The position numbers and the translations under genes were made by a program. This document shows, piece by piece, positions 25,435 to 34,264 of a stretch of DNA of 64,000 bases (positions are counted from its first letter, which is position 1; the number at the start of each line of letters is the position of its first letter). Under the pieces are notes generated by a model. It was not told the origin of the DNA and searched no databases. It saw only the letters and a list, made by a program, of their open reading frames with translations. Origin of the DNA: Acrocarpospora phusangensis (GTDB lineage: Bacteria; Actinomycetota; Actinomycetes; Streptosporangiales; Streptosporangiaceae); contig NZ_BOOA01000020.1 of the NCBI RefSeq assembly GCF_016862995.1, positions 55,125 through 119,124 on the forward strand, given 5' to 3'.

Positions 25435-27066
25435 ATGAAGAACGTGGAGCTCACCAATATCGCTCGCCGCCTTGTTCGGGGCCGGACGGCGCGGATTGTG
25501 GCGATCGTCCTGGTTGCCCTGGCCGGCGCCTGGCTCGGGCTGTCCTTCGGCGCGACCACCCAGACCGCCGTGGGGCCGGCCGACATCGGCATGACCCTGC
25601 GTCCGGCCTGGGGCGGCGAAACCGTGATCGACGTACGCCCTCTTGGCACCCTCCGATTCGACAGCCACAGCGGTCCGGTACGGCTGGGCATCAGCATCGA
25701 GGCGGTCCATCCGGATGTGGCCCAGCAGATCCTGGAAAATCCCAGATGGGCTGACCGCCTACCCCAGACCATCGAGGCCGACCTGCTCCAGGGTCTCCGC
25801 GACCTGATCATCCGAGCGGTGGTCTGTGCGATTCTGGCCGGATTCCTCACCGGTCTCGTCGTCTTCCGCCGGCTCACCATGGCCGCCTGGACCAGCGGAA
25901 TCGCGCTGGTCGCGGTGGTCATCCTCGGCGCAGTCTCGGCCCTCACCCTCAACCCGCGCTCAATCTCCGAGCCGAGATATACGGGTTTGCTGACAGGTGT
26001 CCCGTCTTTGGTGGGAAACGCCCGATCGATCGTCACCAAATTTTCTGAGTACCGCGGCCAGCTGGCCAAACTCGTGACGAATGTCTCACAACTCTACGAA
26101 GCGGGGTCAACCCTGCCGATCTATGAACCCGATCCCGACACCATTCGGGTTCTGCACGTCTCCGACCTGCACATCAACCCGGTCTCGTGGAATGTGATCC
26201 GCTCCCTCAAGGAGCAGTTCAAGGTCAACATGATCATCGACACGGGGGACATCAGCGACCACGGCACCAGCGCCGAGAACGGTTTCGTCGAGGAGATCGG
26301 CCGCCTGGGCGTGCCGTACGTGTTCGTTCGCGGCAACCACGACTCGCGCGAAACCGAAGAAGCCGTGGCGAAGCAGAAGAACGCCATCGTTCTCGACGGA
26401 ACCTCCGCGGAGGTGAAGGGCCTGCGCATCTACGGCGTGGGGGACCCCCGCTTCACGCCCGACAAATCCGTACCGGTCGACTCGGATCCCGTCTCTCTGG
26501 CCAACCTGGGCCGTTCCCACGCCGTACGGCTGTCGCCCCCGGAATGGCCACGAAGCACCTCCACCTCCGCGCCCGACACCATTCCCGCCGACATCGTTGC
26601 CGTACACGACCCCACTGTGGGGCGCGGGTTCAGCGGCGCGGTCTCGCTCGTCCTCGCGGGACACACCCACGCCCGCGCTACCGAGATGCTCTCCACCGGA
26701 ACCCGGGTGCTCATCCAGGGATCCACCGGCGCGGCCGGCCTCCGGGGGCTCGAACACGACGAGCCGACTCCCCACCAGGCCTCAGTTCTGTACTTCAGCA
26801 AGGACACTCATCGGCTCCAGGCCTGGGACGACATCACCGTCGGGGGGCTGGGGGAGCAGTGGATCCAGTGCGAACGTCATATCGAGGCCAACCCAGGTCG
26901 TACAATTTTCCCAGAGCCAGGGAACGTCCCGTCGCCATCGGGAACGATCAGTGGCACGCCGTCGCCGATCGCTTTGGCATCAAGGGCTCACGTCCCCTAT
27001 GCTTCAGAGGTCTCCGACGGAAGACGGCACGGAACAGGGACGATCCCCCCGGGGACAGGCTCCTGA
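25435..27066 (+). CDS. Membrane-anchored metallophosphoesterase
   Basis: The 543-aa protein has a hydrophobic helix near the N-terminus (residues about 19-40), two more around 125-170, and a calcineurin-type phosphoesterase domain from about residue 235. Motifs are VSDLHINP, IIDTGDISDHG, FVRGNHDSRE and LAGHTHAR, which supply the two-metal site. The phosphatase is probably extracellular or membrane-facing; its substrate is unknown. The last 60 residues are Pro/Ser/Gly-rich. The stop codon directly abuts the 5' end of tRNA-Glu. Confidence 0.87.
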   Translation: MKNVELTNIARRLVRGRTARIVAIVLVALAGAWLGLSFGATTQTAVGPADIGMTLRPAWGGETVIDVRPLGTLRFDSHSGPVRLGISIEAVHPDVAQQILENPRWADRLPQTIEADLLQGLRDLIIRAVVCAILAGFLTGLVVFRRLTMAAWTSGIALVAVVILGAVSALTLNPRSISEPRYTGLLTGVPSLVGNARSIVTKFSEYRGQLAKLVTNVSQLYEAGSTLPIYEPDPDTIRVLHVSDLHINPVSWNVIRSLKEQFKVNMIIDTGDISDHGTSAENGFVEEIGRLGVPYVFVRGNHDSRETEEAVAKQKNAIVLDGTSAEVKGLRIYGVGDPRFTPDKSVPVDSDPVSLANLGRSHAVRLSPPEWPRSTSTSAPDTIPADIVAVHDPTVGRGFSGAVSLVLAGHTHARATEMLSTGTRVLIQGSTGAAGLRGLEHDEPTPHQASVLYFSKDTHRLQAWDDITVGGLGEQWIQCERHIEANPGRTIFPEPGNVPSPSGTISGTPSPIALASRAHVPYASEVSDGRRHGTGTIPPGTGS

Positions 27067-27139
27067 GCCCCCATCGTCTAGCGGCCTAGGACACCGCCCT
27101 TTCAAGGCGGCGGCACGGGTTCGAATCCCGTTGGGGGCA
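27067..27139 (+). tRNA. tRNA-Glu (anticodon UUC)
   Basis: Acceptor GCCCCCA pairs with TGGGGGC; anticodon loop CTTTCAA (TTC) sits on a CGCC/GGCG stem; T arm contains GGTTCGAATCC. Discriminator A at 27139, no encoded CCA. First of three clustered tRNAs. Confidence 0.95.
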
Positions 27140-27235
27140 CTGGTTTACCAGGGAAAAAGGAAGGTCGAAGACCTCCTGAGAACTGGTAAGCTAGGCAAGC
27201 CGAACAACACGGAAGCGCAAACTTCCGGACATAGA

Positions 27236-27310
27236 GGTCCTGTAGAGCAGTTTGGAGTGCTCGCCACCCTGTCAAGGTGGAGGTCGCGGGTTCAAGTCCC
27301 GTCAGGACCG
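27236..27310 (+). tRNA. tRNA-Asp (anticodon GUC)
   Basis: Acceptor GGTCCTG pairs with CAGGACC; anticodon loop CTGTCAA (GTC) on a CCACC/GGTGG stem; T arm GGGTTCAAGTCCC. Discriminator G at 27310, no encoded CCA. Confidence 0.95.
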
Positions 27311-27330
27311 CTCCCGACGCCAGTCGTCGA

Positions 27331-27404
27331 GGTCAGGTAGCTCAGTTGGTACGAGCGACCGCCTGAAAAGCGGTAGGTCGGCGGTTCGACCCCGCCCCTG
27401 ACCA
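27331..27404 (+). tRNA. tRNA-Phe (anticodon GAA)
   Basis: Acceptor GGTCAGG pairs with CCTGACC; anticodon loop CTGAAAA (GAA) on a CCGC/GCGG stem; T arm with GGTTCGACC. Discriminator A at 27404. It is followed by a hairpin terminator and by a degenerate integrase, so it is the likely old attachment site. Confidence 0.94.
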
Positions 27405-27421
27405 CCTTTGTGACCAGCAAA

Positions 27422-27456
27422 AACGCCCGATCCAAGTTCATTGGAACGGGCGTTTC
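27422..27456 (+). terminator. Hairpin terminator after tRNA-Phe
   Basis: A 15-bp stem (AAACGCCCGATCCAA against TTGGAACGGGCGTTT, one mismatch) with a 5-base loop and flanking A and T runs. It would end the tRNA-Glu/Asp/Phe transcript, and the A run would let it also work from the other side. Confidence 0.8.
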
Positions 27457-27482
27457 TTGTTGCTGCGTGTCTACCTGCGTGA

Positions 27483-28070
27483 CTAAGCCTTCTTGGGTGT
27501 CCTCGGGAAGATGAGGTCCATCGCTTTCGCGCCCTCCTCAATGACTGGCCGGATTTGGTGCCGGTAGACCAGCTCCGTAACGGCTGTCCCGTTGTGCCCG
27601 ACAAGGCGAGCGATGTTCTCCAAGGGCATTCCCGAGTCGGACAGGAGTGAGACTAAGGTGTGTCGCAGCTCCCGGGGCGTCCACTCCCTTCCGTTGAGTC
27701 CGGCCTTGTCGAAGATGACGCCGAGGTCCCTTTCCACGTTGTTCACGTCTAGCGGCCGGCCGGTATGGGTGCAGAACACAAGGTCGTTTTCCTGCCAGCT
27801 CTCGCCTGCCTTCTCGCGAGCCACGACCTGCCGGACATGGTGCTCTCGCAGTGCGTCCACACAGCGCAGTGGCATCGCCAGCGTTCGAGAGACTTCCTAG
27901 TCTTGGTGTCCCCGCCGTCCCCCACAGAGCGCCAGACCATGATGGAAGGCGGTATGCCGTCGTCTGGACGGCCATCCATGTCCACATGGGACCAGGCCAA
28001 TGCTCGTAACTCTTCGGTCCGCGCTCCGATCAGGATGGACAGCACGACGTAGGCGTGCAGGGTGAGGGGA
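27483..28070 (-). pseudogene. Tyrosine integrase remnant (5'-deleted and frameshifted)
   Basis: The 3' part (27483 to about 27885) encodes an integrase C-terminus with WTPRELRHTLVSLL, LVGHNGTAVTELVYRH and a Lys-rich end. The 5' part (about 27885-28070) lies in another frame and carries LHAYVVLSILIGARTEELRAL, the first catalytic Arg region. One missing base near 27885 would rejoin them (TRKSL then TLAMPLRC). Upstream of about 28070 the sequence stops resembling an integrase, so the N-terminal half is gone. It is clearly inactive and marks an old element at tRNA-Phe. Confidence 0.85.
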
Positions 28071-28193
28071 GCAGGAGGGAGAGGGAAGGGGACGCCCTTG
28101 GGGGTGAGGGATCAGCCTGGACGATCCAGCAGAGAAGGCAGGAAGCGGGGAGCGAACACGCCGGGGAAAGAGTTCGGGCAGCAAGCTGTTCCT

Positions 28194-28610
28194 TCAAGCA
28201 CTGTAACAACAGTCCAGCAGCAGAACGATCTTCTGCGATCTGCTGCGGTCGATCTGCTCGTTCACGAACGCGGCGGACAGGCCGGTGGCCGCGAGCCGGT
28301 CGAGTTTGGTGGTCGGCATGGCGAAGTACAGCCGGCCGGATTCGTCCTTGACCCCATGGCAGGAAAGGTGCAGCACCAGGAGGTCGTCACGCTTCCGGTC
28401 GGCGAAGAATCCTTCGATCTCCTCGGCGACTTCGTGCGCGGGGCGATTGAACAGCTGCTGGGTGGCGAATCCACCGATCTCCGGATTCGCCAGGACCTCG
28501 GTAAGCTCCCTGCCGTCGTGCGTGGGCGACCGCAGCCGCCCCAGTGCCCCGTCCGCGTACGTGTCCGCCCCGACGATGAGCGCGTACGAACCCGGCTCAC
28601 TGTCAGGCAT
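28194..28610 (-). pseudogene. Caspase-like peptidase gene, 3'-truncated
   Basis: A 138-aa fragment of a C14/caspase-like protein: YALIVGADTYADG at the start, LHLSCHGVKDESG with the catalytic His, and LLLDCCYSA with the catalytic Cys, then a stop three codons later. Intact family members continue DCCYSG into the small subunit and usually into further domains, so this is the large-subunit part only. The missing remainder is replaced by about 120 bases of unrecognised sequence and then the integrase remnant. In actinobacteria such proteins often act as effectors of defence or signalling modules; no partner gene remains here. I set the start at ATG 28610. Confidence 0.8.
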
Positions 28611-29023
28611 GGCACCCAATCCCCTGAATTGGGCCAACCGAAATAAACCTCACCCATCAATCCGGGAATGCGCCCACCCCTGGAAACCGAGCCGCACGTT
28701 CTCCCACCGAGCACGACTCCTTGCCCTGAGAAGCCCTCCGATTTGTTGATCCGGGTATATAGACGCGTTTGCGCAGGTACCAGACGTACGGACAAGGTTA
28801 ATCGTTTCAGCCGCGCGTCATTTTCACTCACGCCGTGGGGTCGTCGCATGGGTCGAGGAAATGGGTCGGCGCGGTTCGGTCAGGATGTGAGTCGGCAGGG
28901 GCTCGACCGTGGGCAGGGCGTCGTGATGAAAAGTCGTGATGAAAGTCGTGGTGAAAGCTGGGTGGCACCGGGTGGAACGTTGGCGTTGGAACGCGTGGAA
29001 CGGTGAGGAACGCCGAAGGATAC
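28611..29023. other. Intergenic region upstream of secreted protease
   Basis: A divergent region of about 410 bases between the truncated caspase-like gene and the protease gene. No gene is supported; the open frames on both strands are Arg/Pro/Gly-rich without good starts. It presumably contains the protease promoter, which I cannot place. Confidence 0.4.
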
Positions 29024-30052
29024 GTGAATCCTCTCTTACGACGATGGATCCGGCTGGCGGTCGCGGCCGCGACCGCCGGCTCGGTGGTGCTGACCGCGCC
29101 GCTTCCGGCCCACGCGGACCCGGATCCGGATCAGCAGATCGTTGGGGGCACGGTCGCCGACTGGGCCGACTACCCCTACCTGGTGAGACTCGACGGCTGC
29201 TCGGCCTCGCTCATCTCCCCGACCAAGGTGCTCACCGCGCAGCACTGCGTCGCCGGGCGAACCGTCCCTCCGCAGGCCACTTTCAGTAACGGCGTCACGG
29301 TCCCCACCCAGGTGTACTCGACGATGCCCGGCTACGTTGAGGACAGCCCGGGCTACGATCTGGCGGTTCTCAGCGTTCCGGCGTGGGCGACGGCGGGTGT
29401 CCCGTACGTGCCGCAGGTGGGTTCGCCGTGGCGGCCGGGGAACTACCAGCCGGGCGTGGAGGCGACGCTGGCCGGCTTCGGCCTGCCCAGTCCCGATTCC
29501 GACCCCACAGAATTCGGCACCCTGCGCGCGATCGACACGCCGATCCGCAGCGACGACGCGATGGACGACATCTACAACCCCTGGTACGGCCCGGACTGGT
29601 GGATCTCACGGTTGATGATCGGCGCGGGCGGGTCCGCGCACACCACGTGCTACGGGGACAGCGGCACGGCGCTCACGGTCAACCAGGACGGCAACCGCAT
29701 CGTCCAGGTGGGTGTGCACTCCTTCGGTCTCGACTGTACGGCCGCCGCCGCGCTGATGGAGTTGTCGGGGCCGCAGCTGGCGTGGCTGGCGTCCATGGTG
29801 CCGTCGGTGCAGGACGGCTGGGGTCCGTGTACGGCACCGAACGGGCAGCCCGGTCGTCCGGACGTACGGTGGGGCCAGGGCATCCCCGAGGGGGGTTCGA
29901 GCGAGAACGGCAGGCCGTGGAGCATCCGGTGCGTGGTGCCTCAGCCGATGCCGCCTCCTCCGGTCCCCGACCCGGAGGACGATCCGCCGCCGCCCCGGGA
30001 CTGTCCGCCCCGGTTCGAGCAGTCGGCACGTCCCTGCCCGAAGCCCAGATAG
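29024..30052 (+). CDS. Secreted trypsin-like serine protease
   Basis: The 342-aa precursor has a Sec signal peptide (basic RRWIR, hydrophobic core, cleavage after AHA at about residue 31) and then a trypsin (S1) domain beginning at IVGG (39-42). The catalytic triad is visible: His74 in TAQHC, Asp112 in YDLAVL and Ser213 in CYGDSGTAL. The domain ends around residue 260. The C-terminal 80 residues are Pro/Gly/Cys-rich and may be a disordered or cell-wall-associated tail. The GTG at 29024 follows GAAGGA; a GTG at 29003 is an alternative. The gene is monocistronic and ends at a strong terminator. Confidence 0.88.
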   Translation: MNPLLRRWIRLAVAAATAGSVVLTAPLPAHADPDPDQQIVGGTVADWADYPYLVRLDGCSASLISPTKVLTAQHCVAGRTVPPQATFSNGVTVPTQVYSTMPGYVEDSPGYDLAVLSVPAWATAGVPYVPQVGSPWRPGNYQPGVEATLAGFGLPSPDSDPTEFGTLRAIDTPIRSDDAMDDIYNPWYGPDWWISRLMIGAGGSAHTTCYGDSGTALTVNQDGNRIVQVGVHSFGLDCTAAAALMELSGPQLAWLASMVPSVQDGWGPCTAPNGQPGRPDVRWGQGIPEGGSSENGRPWSIRCVVPQPMPPPPVPDPEDDPPPPRDCPPRFEQSARPCPKPR

Positions 30053-30125
30053 CCGGAGACGGCCCGCAGCGCCGATAGATGCCGGCAACCGGGTCCGACC
30101 GTCCTGATTCCGAGCGTCTCGGCTC

Positions 30126-30176
30126 CTGAGCGCGCCACGTTCCTTGGCCTACAGGCCGGGAGGGTGGCGCGCTCAG
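30126..30176 (+). terminator. Hairpin terminator between convergent genes
   Basis: A perfect 13-bp stem (CTGAGCGCGCCAC with GTGGCGCGCTCAG) enclosing a smaller GGCCtacaGGCC hairpin. It lies between the protease and the convergent small membrane protein gene, so it may terminate from both sides. Confidence 0.75.
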
Positions 30177-30205
30177 CTTCTTCAGGTTCACGGATCAATG
30201 AACCG

Positions 30206-30451
30206 CTACTCACCGCGCGGATGCGGAGCAGACCTCTCGGCGTCCTCGCGTGCCATCCGGAACTGCCGTCGGACATAGAACTGAGCCGCGGCCAATGCGC
30301 CGGCCAGCGCGAAGCTCACCGGCATGTACCACGACGCTCCGGTCAGCGGCTCGCCCACGATGACGAAGCTCAGGACAATCCAGACGAGGAACACCCCGAA
30401 CAGCAGGTAATTCACCAAGAGCCAGCGCTTGCCGGAAGTCGGTTCTGTCAT
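30206..30451 (-). CDS. Small two-helix membrane protein
   Basis: An 81-aa protein with two hydrophobic segments (about 13-33 and 43-61) and a charged tail (RRQFRMAREDAERSAP). The ATG at 30451 is chosen over one seven codons upstream. No motif gives a function. It is convergent with the protease gene and divergent from the secreted protein gene at 30695. Confidence 0.6.
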   Translation of the reverse strand: MTEPTSGKRWLLVNYLLFGVFLVWIVLSFVIVGEPLTGASWYMPVSFALAGALAAAQFYVRRQFRMAREDAERSAPHPRGE

Positions 30452-30543
30452 GATGTCGCCCCCATTCGGCACATGTGACGTCGTACTAGATCAATAAATC
30501 AGACAGACCCGATGTTGGCCATGGTTCCTTCCGGTAAACCGAT

Positions 30544-30555
30544 ATATCCGGATAT
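30544..30555. promoter_or_regulatory. Perfect 12-bp palindrome upstream of secreted protein
   Basis: ATATCCGGATAT is perfectly self-complementary and lies in an AT-richer stretch about 140 bases before the ATG at 30695, in the divergent gap. It could be an operator. No cognate regulator is identified. Confidence 0.35.
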
Positions 30556-30694
30556 GTCAGTGAAAAAGCGCACAGTCGGACCGTGGACTTTGTGGCGGCT
30601 CGGAGGTGGTCGTGGCTGCGATCCTCGGCGCATCGCATACAACCATGCCCGCGGTACGAACGCCGGGGCACCGAAACCGAAGGACCAACGCGCC

Positions 30695-31558
30695 ATGCTT
30701 CGCAAAGCACTCATCGCCGGTCTCTCCACCGTTGCAGCGGCCGCCCTGTCTGCTGCACCGGCAAACGCGGCGTCCTACACCTACCCCGACACGCACTACG
30801 TCGAGGCGGACGAACTCGTCAGCAACCTCAACTCGATCGCCTGGCCGTCCCAGGAGACCTACAACACCTACTCCAACTCGACCCCGCTGCTCACCTGGGG
30901 CACCAACGGGACGCCCACCAGCTACCGCAACCGGAGCCGGTGCGCCTCGTTCGTGACCGAGGTGTTCAAGCACACCTTCTCCTGGGCCACGCCCAGCTAC
31001 TTCCAGACGTCCTTCGGCAGCACCAGCCCGTTCGCCGCGGACTACTACAACACGATCAAGACCGCGTCGGTGTCGGACCACTTCGCCCGGATCGGGAGCG
31101 TCAGCATCCTGCGCCGGGGCGACATCATCGCCATCAAGTACAACGACGGCGGCAGCGGCGGCAGCGGCGAGGCCACCGGCCACGTCATGATCGTCCAGGA
31201 CAAGCACCAGTACGACCGCGACGGCGACCCCGACACCACCGAGTGGGCCGTGCGGGTGGTCGACAGCACCAGCAACCCGCACGGCGCCGCGGAGACCGCC
31301 CAGCCCGGCTCGCCGTACCTGTCCTACCCCGACACCCGTTCGGTCCCCGTCTTCGGCTCGGCCGGCGACGACGAGGAGTACAACGGCGCCGGCCGCGGCT
31401 GGATCTTCATCCAGGTCGTGAACAACCGTGCCACCGGCTACTGGTGGGGCGCCAACGAGAACACCTTCTACTCGGTGGCCAACCGCCCGATGGCCATGGG
31501 CCGCGTCGTGGAGTCGACCTCCAGCCAGACCGACCAGGTCATGGAACTCAACCAGTAA
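30695..31558 (+). CDS. Secreted cysteine-peptidase/amidase-like protein
   Basis: A 287-aa secreted protein. The signal peptide (MLRKALIAGLSTVAAAALSA) ends after ANA at about residue 27. The mature part contains RSRCASFVTEVF, then RRGDIIAIKY and GEATGHVMIVQD. A Cys at the start of a helix followed by a Gly-Asp turn and a Gly-His strand is the pattern of NlpC/P60 and CHAP amidases. The third catalytic residue is not obvious, so the call is tentative. The gene stands alone and is followed by a GC-rich hairpin. Confidence 0.6.
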   Translation: MLRKALIAGLSTVAAAALSAAPANAASYTYPDTHYVEADELVSNLNSIAWPSQETYNTYSNSTPLLTWGTNGTPTSYRNRSRCASFVTEVFKHTFSWATPSYFQTSFGSTSPFAADYYNTIKTASVSDHFARIGSVSILRRGDIIAIKYNDGGSGGSGEATGHVMIVQDKHQYDRDGDPDTTEWAVRVVDSTSNPHGAAETAQPGSPYLSYPDTRSVPVFGSAGDDEEYNGAGRGWIFIQVVNNRATGYWWGANENTFYSVANRPMAMGRVVESTSSQTDQVMELNQ

Positions 31559-31571
31559 GAAACCTGCGAAG

Positions 31572-31596
31572 GCCCCGGACGGTTTCGTTCCGGGGC
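31572..31596 (+). terminator. GC-rich hairpin after secreted protein
   Basis: An 8-bp stem GCCCCGGA with TCCGGGGC around a 9-base loop, 13 bases after the stop codon and 7 bases before the stop of the convergent gene. There is no clear T tract. Confidence 0.6.
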
Positions 31597-31602
31597 TGGC
31601 GG

Positions 31603-32280
31603 TCAGCGGTCGTCGGGTGGTTCTTGTAGGTGGGGGCGGAGTTCGAAGGTTCGCCAGATTCGGCCGATCGAGGACTTCGAGAGTCCGCTGTGGCGGGCCA
31701 TGGTGGCGCGGGACCAGCGGGTGGCGCTCCCGGGGGACTCCAGGAGGGTGGCCCTGACGACCTGTTCGATCTGTTCGGGGGTGATGGTCGTGGGCCGGCC
31801 GCGGCGCTGGCTGCTGAGGAGGCCGTCCAGGCGGTGGCGTACGAAGCGGTTGCGCCACTTGGAGACCGTGTCCGCGTGCACGTTCAGGTCGGCGGCGACC
31901 TCCTCGTTGGTCTTGCCCGAGGCGCAGGCCAGGATGATCGTCGACCGGAGGGGGAGCCCTTCGTAGGGATCGTCGTCGACGGTTGCCCACTCGCTGAGCT
32001 GGGCGCGTTCCTGGTCGGTCAGGTCTATGTCGATTTTGGGGCGACCGGGACGGCCGCCCTCGGTCAGGCCGTCCAGGCGGTTCCTGAGGAATCGGGTACG
32101 CCATTTGCCGACGGTCATCGAGGAGATGCCGAGGTCGGCGGCGATCCGCTCGGTCGCGGCGTGGGGCGAGGCGCAGCGCAGGATGATCTCCGCTCGCATC
32201 GCCCGCGCGGGCGACTCGTCGTCGTCGGACCACCGGGTGAGTCGCTCGCGCTCCTCGTCGGTCAGGATCAGTTCGGTCAC
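31603..32280 (-). CDS. IS630-type double helix-turn-helix protein lacking DDE domain
   Basis: The 225-aa protein consists of two tandem copies of the IS630 transposase N-terminal helix-turn-helix: the first around residues 35-75 (RIAADLGISSMTVGKWRTRF then RNRLDGL), the second around 110-155 (EEVAADLNVHADTVSKWRNRF then RHRLDGL). A third short module (MARHSGLSKSSIGRIWRTF) follows, as in IS630 proteins just before the DDE catalytic domain. It ends there with no catalytic domain. No terminal inverted repeats or downstream transposase remnant are seen. It may be a transposase fragment or a domesticated DNA-binding regulator. The tandem duplication and clean frame favour the latter, weakly. Confidence 0.75.
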   Translation of the reverse strand: MTELILTDEERERLTRWSDDDESPARAMRAEIILRCASPHAATERIAADLGISSMTVGKWRTRFLRNRLDGLTEGGRPGRPKIDIDLTDQERAQLSEWATVDDDPYEGLPLRSTIILACASGKTNEEVAADLNVHADTVSKWRNRFVRHRLDGLLSSQRRGRPTTITPEQIEQVVRATLLESPGSATRWSRATMARHSGLSKSSIGRIWRTFELRPHLQEPPDDR

Positions 32281-32526
32281 CGGAGCCCCCCATCAGGTCG
32301 CCGGACGTATCACGTGGGTCTCCATGGACGCATTGATGCGGTCAGGACATCCAGGGCCATTCAGCGACGAGAAAACCGAGGCAGTGGTCCCCCGCCGACA
32401 AGGTCACCGGGTCGGCGAGGAGAAGTCCGGGCGGTACAGGTAAGCGAATGGGTCGAACCGCGTCCAGGCAGGCACGCCGCACCCACCGCCCGGGAAATGT
32501 CAGTCGGCGTGCGTAGGGTGGCGGGC

Positions 32527-33147
32527 GTGGTCGAACGAAAGCCCAAGGGCATGCCGCCGCAGGCGGATACGACGATCCGGTCGGTGAGCTGGGACGGAGA
32601 CGACCTGTCCGGGCAGGAGCATCACCGGGTCGAGTTCGTCGATGTGGACATGACCGAGGCGACCAGCAGCCGGGCGGTCTTCTCCGAGTGCACCTTCCGC
32701 GGCGTGCGCTTCAACGTCTCCGCCCACACCGAGTCGGCGTTCCTCAACTGCACCTTCGTCCGCAGTTCGTTCTTCGACGCCACCTTCACCGGCTGCAAAC
32801 TGGTCGGCAGCACCTTCGACGGCTGCACCTTCCCGCTCCTCAAGGTCGAAGGCGGCGACTGGTCCTTCGTCAGCCTGTTCCGCGCCGACCTCACCGGCGC
32901 CCACTTCGATGGCGTACGGCTCCGCGAAGCCGACCTCACCGACGCCATCTGCGCGCGTTCCACTTTCCACCGAGTCGACCTGTCCGGCGCGGCCCTCCGG
33001 CAGACCGACTTCACCGACGCCGACCTACGCGGCAGCGACCTGTCGTCCCTCGACCCACGCTCCGCCGTCCTCAAGGGCGCCAAGATCGACATCACCCAGG
33101 CGATCACGATAGCCACCGCATTCGGCCTGGACGTCTCACCCAGCTGA
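32527..33147 (+). CDS. Pentapeptide repeat protein
   Basis: A 206-aa protein of the A(D/N)LXX pentapeptide repeat type; repeats such as CTFRGVRFNVS, ADLTGAHFDGV and TDFTDADLRGSDLSS run from about residue 30 to 185, enough for a short right-handed beta-helix. Such proteins include gyrase-protecting and scaffold proteins; no specific role can be read here. The GTG at 32527 has an AGGGTGG site; ATG at 32497 and ATG at 32551 are alternatives. The same frame is open far upstream, antisense to the double-HTH gene, but that part is not protein-like. Confidence 0.85.
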   Translation: MVERKPKGMPPQADTTIRSVSWDGDDLSGQEHHRVEFVDVDMTEATSSRAVFSECTFRGVRFNVSAHTESAFLNCTFVRSSFFDATFTGCKLVGSTFDGCTFPLLKVEGGDWSFVSLFRADLTGAHFDGVRLREADLTDAICARSTFHRVDLSGAALRQTDFTDADLRGSDLSSLDPRSAVLKGAKIDITQAITIATAFGLDVSPS

Positions 33148-33341
33148 GAGCAACTCGACGCTGGTTCTCGCCGTTCTCCCAGCGCCGTTAACGCAGGTTG
33201 CGACTTCTTGCCGTCGCGACGCCAAAAGCGCCCAGAGGGTGGCGAAACGGCATGAAACTGATCGACGTTTCGAGATGTGCTGCGCGCGCGGTGGGGGACG
33301 TCCCCGCCCCCGTGAGCAGATGCATTGTAAGTATCGGTTGG

Positions 33342-33986
33342 TCAGGTCTGCTTTCGGCGGAATAGGACGTAGGCCAGGAGGGCGGCGACGGGGAGCAGGG
33401 TGATCAGCCACCAGGGGGAGGCGGCGCCGGTCTCCTGGGCGGCCGTGGTGGTCGTGGTCGGCTGGGGAGGGGTGGGCGTCTGGATGAGCCTGGGAGTGCC
33501 GAGAACCGGGATGAGGTCGGTGGCGGGAGTGCCGAAGATGTCCGGCTGGACGTTTTCGGTGGTCAGGGGTCCTGAGCCGGTCACCGCGCGGTTGCCGGAG
33601 CACAGCGTCGTGGACAGGGGCACGGACTCCGCGTCAGGCACGTCCCGGCCGAAGAACTCGTCCCCCGTGCGCGCGAAGATCAGATAACGGGTGCCCACCG
33701 CCAGTTCGGCCCCGCAGGACGACGAATGCTCGGACGACTTCACCTGAGTGGTCGCGGTGAGATCACCCTTGTAGACCGAGTCGACGCGCATCGTGAACAC
33801 CGCGACGCTGGCGAACGGCTCACCCAGGGTCTCATGCTCGGTGACGACGCCGCTGAACACGGCGTGTGAGTCGTCCATCCGGACCTTGGGTTTCGTGGGC
33901 GCGCAGGAGCACGCGTACGCCGTACCCGGGGAGACCACGAGGAAGCCTGCGAGCAGGGTCAGCACGACGGCGAGTCGGTGGCACAT
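33342..33986 (-). CDS. Secreted TIMP/netrin-like protein with C-terminal anchor
   Basis: This 214-aa protein has a signal peptide (MCHRLAVVLTLLAGFLVVSP, cleavage near AYA) immediately followed by CSCAP, the CxC start used by TIMP/NTR-type OB-fold domains. Further cysteines are at SSSCGAELAVGTRYLIFA and LCSGN. A Thr/Pro-rich stalk (TPTPPQPTTTTTA) leads to a transmembrane segment (WWLITLLPVAALLAYVLF) and RRKQT, so it is anchored in the membrane with the domain outside. Actinobacterial proteins of this shape are common and of unknown function. The gene is monocistronic. Confidence 0.75.
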   Translation of the reverse strand: MCHRLAVVLTLLAGFLVVSPGTAYACSCAPTKPKVRMDDSHAVFSGVVTEHETLGEPFASVAVFTMRVDSVYKGDLTATTQVKSSEHSSSCGAELAVGTRYLIFARTGDEFFGRDVPDAESVPLSTTLCSGNRAVTGSGPLTTENVQPDIFGTPATDLIPVLGTPRLIQTPTPPQPTTTTTAAQETGAASPWWLITLLPVAALLAYVLFRRKQT

Positions 33987-34264
33987 GCCCAGGTAACGAA
34001 TTTCCGACCCCGCGGGTTCAGATCGGATCTGGGGTTGGGCTGGTCGTGATCAAGACTGCCCACTACGCTTGGCGATCAGTGATTCCGCCGTGTGTCCGCG
34101 GGCTACTTCGTCATGGAGGTGCTCGTGCCCGGCGTTGAGTCCCAGTTTTCCCCATGTACGGCAGACAGGACTGACATGCCCGAATTCGGGCAGGTGAGAT
34201 GACCTCGACGCTGTCTCTCCATTACCGCGCCGGCGCTGAGGTGAGGGTGATGAGAGGAACGAGA

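Noticed and set aside
30473..30694. c-di-AMP (ydaO) riboswitch before the secreted amidase-like gene
   Set aside because: Such riboswitches precede cell-wall hydrolases in actinobacteria, but I could not find the conserved aptamer segments here.
31630..32496. Long plus-strand extension upstream of the pentapeptide repeat gene
   Set aside because: It runs antisense to the double helix-turn-helix gene and has the Gly/Arg/Asp-rich composition of a shadow frame; the pentapeptide gene has a better start at 32527.
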